Shown: positions 1 through 5,453 of the stretch, piece by piece | Layout: every line of letters starts with the position of its first letter | Position numbering within the stretch: position 1 is the first letter of the stretch | Assembly (NCBI GenBank): GCA_016296415.1 | Contig: JAEDJH010000053.1 | Span: forward strand, 1-10,775 | DNA: 10,775 nucleotides | Direction: 5' to 3' | Source: Clostridia bacterium | Lineage (GTDB): Bacteria; Bacillota; Clostridia; Christensenellales; CAG-138 | Translations under genes and position numbers: made by a program | Notes under the pieces: generated by a model | The model's input: only the letters and a program-made list of their open reading frames with translations | Database searches by the model: none | Told to the model about the DNA's origin: nothing

Positions 1-55
1 GGACTTAAAATCCGTCGGCGAAAGCTTGGGGGTTCAAATCCCCCCATTCGCACCA
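1..55 (+). tRNA. tRNA-Leu (anticodon UAA), 3' part
   Basis: The window opens inside the anticodon stem. The anticodon loop CTTAAAA (4-10) gives anticodon TAA, which reads leucine UUA codons. A class II variable arm follows, with a short stem (17-19 with 24-26) closed by a GAAA loop, as expected for tRNA-Leu. The T arm is a perfect 5-bp G/C stem (28-32 with 40-44) around TTCAAAT. The 3' acceptor strand CATTCGC (45-51), discriminator A and encoded CCA (53-55) complete the gene. The 5' half (acceptor, D arm and part of the anticodon stem) lies outside the window; the 5' acceptor strand should read GCGAATG. Confidence 0.93.
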
Positions 56-97
56 AAACCGATAAGTCACGCAGGGGCTTATTGGTTTTTACTTTTC
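55..97 (+). terminator. Rho-independent terminator of the tRNA-Leu gene
   Basis: A 12-bp stem pairs AAAACCGATAAG (55-66) with CTTATTGGTTTT (78-89), with one G-T wobble. The loop is 11 nt and a T-rich run follows (TTTTTACTTTTC). It starts at the last base of the CCA, so it would end the tRNA transcript immediately after the mature 3' end. Confidence 0.8.
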
Positions 98-198
98 TAC
101 TCTTAACTATTCACCGGCGTGGAATGAAATCGCTTTACGATGAAATCTGACTCAGCGTTGAGAGAACGATATATAGTTAACTCGATGGGCGCAAATAT

Positions 199-690
199 AT
201 GATTGAAATTAAAGAAACGACAGCAGAGGACATTAAAAATATTCAACGCCTTTGGGCGGATGGGGATGTAATGCGTTTTGTGGGATTTCCCGACGGATTG
301 CGCCAAACGGACGAGGAAATGCAGGAATGGCTTTGCCGAAGCAGCTCTCATCGTCCTACCGTGAAGCATTTTTCGATTTATGAAGATGCAGAATACTGCG
401 GTGAAGCATTTTGCGAAGTGGATAGGGAACATAACAACAGTGCGGCATTGGATATTAAGCTGTTTTCATTTGCAAGAGGCAGGGGAATCGCAAGTCAAGC
501 ACTGTCATTTGCAATCGAAGAAGCGTTTAAAAACGGTGCCAAAACCGTATGGGTGGACCACAATCCGCAGAATGTTAAAGCAATTGCGTTATATAAGAGA
601 TTGGGCTTCAAACAGAAAGCCATGCCCGGCTATCTGACCTCCGAGGGAGAGAATACACAATCCATTTATATGGAACTTTGTAGAGAATGA
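199..690 (+). CDS. GNAT family N-acetyltransferase
   Basis: A 163-residue protein of the GCN5-related N-acetyltransferase fold, which moves an acetyl group from acetyl-CoA to an amine on a small molecule or protein; the substrate cannot be told from sequence. Motif A, the pyrophosphate-binding loop, is visible as RGRGIA (residues 93-98), preceded by a beta strand (LDIKLFSF). Motif B is the typical NPQNVKAIALYKRLGF stretch (122-137). The length is normal for the family and the frame is intact. The ATG at 199 is the first possible start after an in-frame TAA at 178-180, but no convincing Shine-Dalgarno sequence lies before it, so translation may be weak. The gene stands alone between a tRNA terminator and the convergent spoIVA gene, a typical place for an accessory gene. 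No clear promoter was found in the 100-bp gap upstream. Confidence 0.88.
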   Translation: MIEIKETTAEDIKNIQRLWADGDVMRFVGFPDGLRQTDEEMQEWLCRSSSHRPTVKHFSIYEDAEYCGEAFCEVDREHNNSAALDIKLFSFARGRGIASQALSFAIEEAFKNGAKTVWVDHNPQNVKAIALYKRLGFKQKAMPGYLTSEGENTQSIYMELCRE

Positions 691-718
691 GACGATAGAG
701 TTCTTGGTGAGTTCAAAG

Positions 719-760
719 ATGACCATCACCAAAGAAGAATATCTCGAAAACAACGGGTAA
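719..760 (+). pseudogene. Short open frame, possible frameshifted gene remnant
   Basis: An ATG at 719 lies 7 nt after a GGTGAG ribosome-binding-like sequence and opens a 13-codon frame (MTITKEEYLENNG) ending in TAA at 758. If one G is removed from the GGG at 755-757, the frame continues as KIEEQAQRRQRLAAS and beyond, a helix-like charged sequence. This could be the first part of a decayed gene, but the stretch is short and also carries the hairpin at 782-802. Chance is a serious alternative. Confidence 0.2.
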
Positions 761-781
761 AATCGAAGAACAGGCACAAAG

Positions 782-802
782 GAGGCAGCGCTTGGCTGCC
801 TC
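782..802. terminator. Hairpin, probable bidirectional terminator between GNAT gene and spoIVA
   Basis: A perfect 8-bp stem GAGGCAGC (782-789) with GCTGCCTC (795-802) surrounds a 5-nt loop GCTTG. It lies 18 bp past the spoIVA stop codon and between two convergent genes. The T-tracts are weak on both sides: TTCACTATTTGTTT on the plus strand and CTTTGTG on the minus strand. Efficiency is therefore uncertain, but position and symmetry suit a shared terminator. Confidence 0.6.
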
Positions 803-819
803 TTCACTATTTGTTTGGA

Positions 820-2313
820 TCAGAGCATTATACATATTAGTCCGTTGCAGCCCTCGTTTACCATTCTTTGGAGCGTTTCCTGCAGCTTTTGTTTGACGGG
901 ATCCGGCATTCTGCCGACCTTGCCCGTCATGCCGTCCTTAACCAGATCATACAGAGGCTTTCCGAAAATATTCGTCTGCCATATCTTTGTGGGCTCCTTT
1001 TCAAAATTGTCGAGGAGATATTCCATGAACTGCTCCGATTGTTCCTCCGTACCTACAAGGGGGGAGACTTCGGATTCCACATCGACACGAATCATGTGTA
1101 TGCCCGTGGCTTTTGCCTTGAGCTTTACTCCGAAGCGGCTGCCCTGCTGAACTATCTCCGGATCGTCAAGCTGCATCTCGTCTATATTGGGGGAAACTAT
1201 GCCGTAGCCCGTCTGCTGCGCCTCCTTGAGGGCGGAACTTATCTTGTCATACTCACGCTTGGCCTCGGCGAACTCTTTAAGCGTTGCGATAAGGCGGTAA
1301 TCATCGGCAATTTCGATACCGCACTGTTCGCTCAAAATCGTATAGAACAGAGTGTCAAGAGGTTCAAGGACAAAGCGCATCGTTCCGCTTCCGAGCTCAA
1401 TTGAGGACAGGGAAATGGGTTTAAAACTTTCGGTCTGCAAAAATGACTCGGCTATTTTTGTATAGTCACGCATGAAAACAAGCTCTTCGGAGCAACAGCA
1501 AACCTTGTCGAGCGCTTCCCTTACAAGCCAATGGGTTCTGCCGAGCGCACGTACCCATGACGGAAGCTCTATAAGCACCGAACGGATGGGGAACTCCATG
1601 AGAATATCCTCCACAATTCCGACCGCCTGTTCAGCCGTCATATTGAGAACGTCGGCGGGAATTACCGTACAGCCGTATTTTTTTGACAACGCCTCAGCAA
1701 GCCCTGCGCATTCGTCCGAGCGGGGGGACAGGGTGTTGAGTATGGCAACAAAGGGTTTACCGTGCTGCTTCAATTCGGTTATCACTCGCTCCTCCGCCGA
1801 CTCGTATGCGGAGTGCTCAATTCCGGTTATAGAGCCGTCCGTAAGCATGACAACGGCAATGGTGGAATGCTCGGTCATAACCTTCTTTGTTCCGATTTCC
1901 GCCGCCTCTTCGAACGGTATTTCATAATCGTACCAAGGCGTCCTGACCATTCGGGGCATTTCTTCCTCAAGATGTCCTATCGCACCCTCCACCATATAAC
2001 CTACGCAGTCTATCATCCTGAATCTGACGGAGGTTTTCTCGTCTATTGCAAGCTCTACTGCGTCGTTGGGAATGAATTTCGGCTGCGTGGTCATTATGCT
2101 TTTGCCCGAACCGCTTTGAGGAAGTTCGTCGATCAGGCGCTCCCGTGCATATTCGTTGGTTATCTCCGGCACGACCAGCAAGTCCATAAAGCGCTTTATA
2201 AACGTGGATTTTCCGGTGCGAACCGGCCCTACAACGCCGATGTAAATATCTCCGCCGGTTCTCACGGCGATATCTTTGTAAATACTGTTATTATGAAAAA
2301 CAGAATCAGTCAT
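820..2313 (-). CDS. spoIVA: Stage IV sporulation protein A, spore-coat morphogenetic ATPase
   Basis: SpoIVA is made in the mother cell during sporulation, coats the outer forespore membrane, polymerises using ATP hydrolysis, and forms the basement layer on which the coat is built. The 497-residue product matches the family from end to end (Bacillus subtilis protein 492 residues). The start YKDIAVRTGGDIY precedes the Walker A loop GPVRTGKS (29-36). A conserved MTTQPKF segment (74-80) and the Walker B-type strand RMIDCVGY (99-106, Asp102) follow. Further conserved stretches are TPWYDYEIPFEEAAEIGT (125-142), EYDKISSALKEAQQTGYG and the C-terminal IHMIRVDVESEVSPLVGTE. The extreme C-terminus (NEGCNGLICIML) keeps the family's hydrophobic tail, important for forespore attachment in B. 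subtilis. The ATG at 2313 is chosen because a GGAGG sits 6 nt upstream; an ATG two codons earlier would lie directly against that site. An adjacent Cys triplet (CCC) in the middle region is unlike the B. subtilis protein. Confidence 0.97.
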   Translation of the reverse strand: MTDSVFHNNSIYKDIAVRTGGDIYIGVVGPVRTGKSTFIKRFMDLLVVPEITNEYARERLIDELPQSGSGKSIMTTQPKFIPNDAVELAIDEKTSVRFRMIDCVGYMVEGAIGHLEEEMPRMVRTPWYDYEIPFEEAAEIGTKKVMTEHSTIAVVMLTDGSITGIEHSAYESAEERVITELKQHGKPFVAILNTLSPRSDECAGLAEALSKKYGCTVIPADVLNMTAEQAVGIVEDILMEFPIRSVLIELPSWVRALGRTHWLVREALDKVCCCSEELVFMRDYTKIAESFLQTESFKPISLSSIELGSGTMRFVLEPLDTLFYTILSEQCGIEIADDYRLIATLKEFAEAKREYDKISSALKEAQQTGYGIVSPNIDEMQLDDPEIVQQGSRFGVKLKAKATGIHMIRVDVESEVSPLVGTEEQSEQFMEYLLDNFEKEPTKIWQTNIFGKPLYDLVKDGMTGKVGRMPDPVKQKLQETLQRMVNEGCNGLICIML

Positions 2314-2318
2314 AATCA

Positions 2319-2324
2319 TCCTCC
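2319..2324 (-). promoter_or_regulatory. Ribosome binding site fixing the spoIVA start
   Basis: Read on the minus strand, GGAGGA lies a few bases before the ATG at 2313-2311. Its spacing favours this ATG over the in-frame ATG at 2319-2317 and over the more distant one at 2340. Confidence 0.75.
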
Positions 2325-2339
2325 ATAACCGTTTGTACA

Positions 2340-2368
2340 ATTTTATGATAACAAAAGATTTTTATGAC
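2340..2368 (-). promoter_or_regulatory. Candidate sigma-E (mother-cell) promoter of spoIVA
   Basis: On the minus strand a -35-like GTCATAAA (2368-2361) is followed after 13 bp by CATAAAAT (2347-2340). The B. subtilis sigma-E consensus is roughly KMATATT, then 13-15 bp, then CATACANT. The -10 matches all but one defined base and the -35 is weaker. Transcription would start near 2333, giving a leader of about 20 nt that contains the ribosome binding site. spoIVA is a known sigma-E gene, which supports the call. Confidence 0.55.
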
Positions 2369-2375
2369 TGTCTTC

Positions 2376-2404
2376 GTGTAATGAGTGCACAAATATTGTA
2401 TAAT
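2376..2404 (+). promoter_or_regulatory. Possible sigma-A promoter of the MBL-fold hydrolase gene
   Basis: A perfect TATAAT lies at 2399-2404. The hexamer 17 bp upstream (GTGTAA, 2376-2381) is a poor -35 element. The expected start near 2411 would leave a leader of about 15 nt before the GTG at 2426, just enough for the ribosome binding site. If the ATG at 2411 were the true start, the transcript would be leaderless. Confidence 0.35.
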
Positions 2405-2412
2405 GAATACAT

Positions 2413-2421
2413 GAAAGTGAT
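2413..2421 (+). promoter_or_regulatory. Ribosome binding site favouring the GTG start at 2426
   Basis: GAAAGTGAT lies 4 nt before GTG 2426. The next gene has the nearly identical GGAAGTGAT 3 nt before its TTG start at 3389. The parallel supports GTG 2426 over the ATGs at 2411 and 2420, which would overlap this site. Confidence 0.5.
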
Positions 2422-2425
2422 GTGT

Positions 2426-3307
2426 GTGTCGAAAAAGAGGCTGTTAGCTGCGGCATTGATATTTGTAATCGCCGCACTTGCGCTTTTATTTGCAGCCGGT
2501 GGCTTCGGGAAAGGCGGAGAAAAGTCGCTCGAGGTGTATTTTGTCGATGTGGGGCAGGGCGATTGCGTATTTTTGCGCTCGCCAAGCGGCAAAACAATGC
2601 TTATCGACTGCGGTGAGGACACGTCCTATCGTTCCGTTTTTCGCTTTTTGAAGGGAAGATTTGTAAACAAAATAGACGTTGTGATTGCCACCCACGCTCA
2701 CAGCGATCATATCGGCGGAATGAGCAGAGTTCTTAGCCGCTTTAAGGTCGGCAAGGTTTATCTTCCCGAAATGGCAAGCGAAAGCGAGCCGTATATCTCG
2801 ATGATCGACAAAATACATTCAAGATCCATACCGTTTGCTTATGCGTCGGTGCAGGATACCCCCGAAATCAAATGGGATGACGAGGTTTTTGTTAAGGTGC
2901 TTGCTCCGTTCAAAGGAGTTGATACAACGCTTAACAACTCAAGCATCGTGCTGAAAATCACTTACGGCGATGTTTCGGTACTGCTGACGGGGGATGCGGA
3001 GCACGAGTCGGAGGAACTCCAGCTTGACCGTTGGAGCGACGATGAGCTTCGGGCTGATGTAATCAAGCTTGCGCACCACGGTTCGGCTACATCGACAAGT
3101 GAAAGATACCTTCTGGCGGTCAATCCAAGGCTGGCGTTTGTTTCGCTTGACGACGAAAACTCCTACGGATATCCCTCGGAGGAGGTGATGCACCTTCTTG
3201 AAAAATACGGCATACCGCTCAATCGCACGGATACGATGGGCACGCTTTGCCTTAAAACGGACGGCAAAGGCATAATGGTTGAAAACGTCAAATGGGGGCA
3301 CAATTAA
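2426..3307 (+). CDS. Membrane-anchored ComEC-like metallo-beta-lactamase-fold hydrolase
   Basis: From GTG 2426 the product has 293 residues. It begins with a basic MSKKR stretch and one hydrophobic helix (about residues 6-25), so it is probably a signal anchor or signal peptide placing the rest outside the membrane. The remainder is an MBL-fold domain of the ComEC/Rec2 C-terminal type. VYFVDVGQGDC opens it, HAHSDH (about 90-95) is the metal-binding HxHxDH motif, TGDAE (about 188-192) supplies the bridging Asp, and KLAHHGS (about 214-220) carries a further His, followed by the family's SYGYPSEEV segment. All main metal ligands are present, so it should be an active hydrolase; ComEC's domain is thought to be a nuclease or phosphodiesterase, but the substrate here is unknown. 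It lacks ComEC's DNA channel (Competence) and OB domains, so it is not ComEC itself. It is divergent from spoIVA and upstream of the glycosylation genes. ATG 2411 or 2420 are alternative starts. Confidence 0.88.
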   Translation: MSKKRLLAAALIFVIAALALLFAAGGFGKGGEKSLEVYFVDVGQGDCVFLRSPSGKTMLIDCGEDTSYRSVFRFLKGRFVNKIDVVIATHAHSDHIGGMSRVLSRFKVGKVYLPEMASESEPYISMIDKIHSRSIPFAYASVQDTPEIKWDDEVFVKVLAPFKGVDTTLNNSSIVLKITYGDVSVLLTGDAEHESEELQLDRWSDDELRADVIKLAHHGSATSTSERYLLAVNPRLAFVSLDDENSYGYPSEEVMHLLEKYGIPLNRTDTMGTLCLKTDGKGIMVENVKWGHN

Positions 3308-3326
3308 CTGCAAAAGCAAAAAAGCT

Positions 3327-3355
3327 TTGTCAAACGGAGTATATTGTGCTATCAT
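3327..3355 (+). promoter_or_regulatory. Sigma-A type promoter of the glycosyltransferase operon
   Basis: TTGTCA (3327-3332) and TATCAT (3350-3355) are separated by exactly 17 bp, and each hexamer differs from consensus by one base. Transcription would start near 3362, about 27 nt before the TTG start codon. No terminator separates it from the gene upstream, so read-through from 2426-3307 remains possible. Confidence 0.7.
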
Positions 3356-3376
3356 CAAATAATAATGGTTTAGATT

Positions 3377-3385
3377 GGAAGTGAT
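3377..3385 (+). promoter_or_regulatory. Ribosome binding site fixing the TTG start at 3389
   Basis: GGAAGTGAT is one base from GGAGGTGAT and lies 3 nt before the TTG. The signal peptide that follows directly (MRKRAKILVLLAIVF) confirms the start. Confidence 0.7.
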
Positions 3386-3388
3386 CGT

Positions 3389-5428
3389 TTGCGTAAGCGT
3401 GCGAAAATTTTGGTTTTACTGGCGATTGTTTTTTCGTTGATTGTCTCCTCTGTCGTTATGGGCGAGGACGGAAAGGAATTTGTCACCAACGGCGATTTTA
3501 CCAAAATCGGCGCAAACGGTATGCCGAACGGGTGGAGCGTTGGCGGCTGGATAAACGACGGCTATACCTCCATCGCGGAGTATGACGAATTAAACGGCTG
3601 TGTTTGCATAGTAAACAACAGCGACAACGATTTTAGGCTGTATCAGGACATTTCCGTAAAGAAAAACAGCTTCTATCTGATTTCCTGCGATGTAAAAACC
3701 TCAAACATAGTCGGAGCAGGCGGAGCAAACATCTCCGTAATAAACTCGTTTGCGGGCTCGGAGTCGCTTAAAGGAACCAACTCCGAATGGACAACCCTCT
3801 CGTTCTACGGAAAAACTGCGGCACGCCAAACAAAGCTGACTTTGGCCGTGCGCCTCGGCGGATACGGTGCAACCTGCTCGGGCGAAGCGTGGTTTGACAA
3901 TGCCTCGGTACGGCTCGTTGACGAAGTTCCCGAGGGTGCTGCCGTACTCGATCTCAGCTCGGATGAATATGAGGGAAATTTAAGTTCGGGTGAAACCGAG
4001 AATAAAAAAGGAACATTCGAATCCGGTCAGATTTACGCATGGGCGCTGCTGCTGGCGGTGGTATTCGTCGTAATATACAGAAACACCGTTATGCGTGAAA
4101 CGCTTGAAATAGAAAAATCCTCACATGACGGCACCGTCGTTGCAGGTATAATATTCGTTGCGTTCGTTATGCGATTGGTGCTTGCAGTTGCTACAACCGG
4201 CTATGAAGCGGATATAAACTGCTTTACAGCGTGGGGCAGGCGGATGGTGAACAAAGGAACCTTGTTCTATTCCGATCCCGAATACTTCTGCGACTATCCG
4301 CCGCTGTATATGTGCATACTGGGGCTTATGAGCCTGCTTACCCATCTTTTTGAGAGCTTTTTGGGTGCAAGTCAGGGTATTTCGAATCTTTTTGTAAAGC
4401 TTCCTGCAATACTTGCGGATATGGCACTGGTATTTATGGTATATAAATTCGCCGAGGACCGTTTGAAGCCGAGTGTAAAATGGGTCACTGTGTTCGTTGC
4501 GGCATTCAATCCGGTATTTTTCCATGAAAGCAGTATTTGGGGGCAGATCGACCAGCTGCTGACGGTTCTGCTTTTTTGCTCCATGCTTCTTTTGATAAAG
4601 CGCAGGTACATTATAGCCGGCGTTGTTTACGGCTTGGCAATATCCTTAAAGCCGCAGGCATTTATCGTCGGTCCGATACTTGCCGCCGCCTATATTTACG
4701 ATGTTTTCGAGGCGGGCAGGCAGAGCAAAAAGGAGCTAAAAACCACGTTGATAAAAACCGTTTGTGCCGTTGCTGCCGCAGTGCTCGTAATAGCGGTGAT
4801 TTGGCTGCCCTTTGCCGTAAATGCCGTGGACAGCGGCTCCGAAACGGGAGTTTTGGGCTGGATAGTCGGCAAATACATAAATTCTGCGCAGGGCTATAAA
4901 TATGCGACCATTGAAGCCTACAATGCGTTCGGAATATTCGGTCTTAACTGGACGGACGCATCCGAAACGGCATTCATTTTCTCGCACGGCACATGGGGCG
5001 TTATCGGGATAATTACATCCGTGGTTTTCGCCGTGATCCTTTATGTACGCGGACGTAACGGCAAGGACAGGGAGGAAAGCCGCAATGCGCTTTTCCTCTG
5101 CGCTGCGGTTTTGGTTAGCGGAATATTCATGTTCGGTCACTATATGCACGAAAGATATCTCTTCCCCGCAATCGTGTTTATTCTGATGGCATTTATAGCG
5201 CATTCGGACAGAAGGCTGTTCATTGCGTTTTGCTGGCTGAGTGTCTCGATGCTTATGAACGTTCTCGGTGCATATATAGTGCCGAATGCGGAAAGAGGAT
5301 CGCTGTACCAGACCTTGATCACCATAACGGGAATAATAGGCATTTCGGGCTACGTATTCCTGTGCCATACCGCTGCGGATATTCTTGTAAGAAAGCGTTT
5401 CCATGGCATACATAAGGCAAGGGAATAA
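3389..5428 (+). CDS. GT-C membrane glycosyltransferase with N-terminal carbohydrate-binding-like ectodomain
   Basis: A 679-residue protein from a TTG start. Residues 5-24 form a signal peptide or signal anchor. Residues about 30-178 read as a beta-sandwich module of the CBM4/9 kind: NGDF at 34-37, then PNGW, YQDISVKKNSFYLIS and a closing AWFDNASVRLV. A linker rich in Glu and Ser leads to a membrane helix at 214-231, and about ten more helices follow. The membrane part has GT-C hallmarks: an acidic residue in the first outside loop (YEADI, Asp275), the YPPLY stretch (303-307), NPVFFHESSIWGQID (374-388), LKPQA (420-424) and MHERYLFP (586-593). With the ectodomain outside, this topology puts Asp275 outside too, as GT-C enzymes require. 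Such enzymes transfer sugars from polyprenyl-phosphate donors; sugar and acceptor are unknown. The gene is first in the run and 25 bp ahead of the PMT homologue. Confidence 0.85.
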   Translation: MRKRAKILVLLAIVFSLIVSSVVMGEDGKEFVTNGDFTKIGANGMPNGWSVGGWINDGYTSIAEYDELNGCVCIVNNSDNDFRLYQDISVKKNSFYLISCDVKTSNIVGAGGANISVINSFAGSESLKGTNSEWTTLSFYGKTAARQTKLTLAVRLGGYGATCSGEAWFDNASVRLVDEVPEGAAVLDLSSDEYEGNLSSGETENKKGTFESGQIYAWALLLAVVFVVIYRNTVMRETLEIEKSSHDGTVVAGIIFVAFVMRLVLAVATTGYEADINCFTAWGRRMVNKGTLFYSDPEYFCDYPPLYMCILGLMSLLTHLFESFLGASQGISNLFVKLPAILADMALVFMVYKFAEDRLKPSVKWVTVFVAAFNPVFFHESSIWGQIDQLLTVLLFCSMLLLIKRRYIIAGVVYGLAISLKPQAFIVGPILAAAYIYDVFEAGRQSKKELKTTLIKTVCAVAAAVLVIAVIWLPFAVNAVDSGSETGVLGWIVGKYINSAQGYKYATIEAYNAFGIFGLNWTDASETAFIFSHGTWGVIGIITSVVFAVILYVRGRNGKDREESRNALFLCAAVLVSGIFMFGHYMHERYLFPAIVFILMAFIAHSDRRLFIAFCWLSVSMLMNVLGAYIVPNAERGSLYQTLITITGIIGISGYVFLCHTAADILVRKRFHGIHKARE

Positions 5429-5443
5429 TACCGACGAAAGAAC

Positions 5444-5448
5444 GGAGG
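5444..5448 (+). promoter_or_regulatory. Ribosome binding site fixing the PMT homologue start at 5454
   Basis: GGAGG lies 5 nt before ATG 5454. The earlier in-frame ATG at 5403 sits inside the previous gene, has no such site, and would add 17 hydrophilic residues. The same 12-mer GGAGGATAAAAT recurs at 7353-7364 before the GtrA gene. Confidence 0.75.
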
Positions 5449-5453
5449 ATAAA

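Noticed and set aside
868..1404. A 178-codon plus-strand open frame inside spoIVA
   Set aside because: It is antisense to a gene conserved along its whole length, and its translation matches no known pattern.
2391..2413. Possible sigma-E promoter on the plus strand (AAATATT with AATACATG)
   Set aside because: The boxes resemble the consensus, but only 8 bp separate them where 13-15 bp are needed.
3311..3329. Hairpin AAAGC/GCTTT after the ComEC-like hydrolase gene, a possible terminator
   Set aside because: The stem is only 5 bp and mostly A-T, it has no T-tract, and it overlaps the -35 box at 3327.
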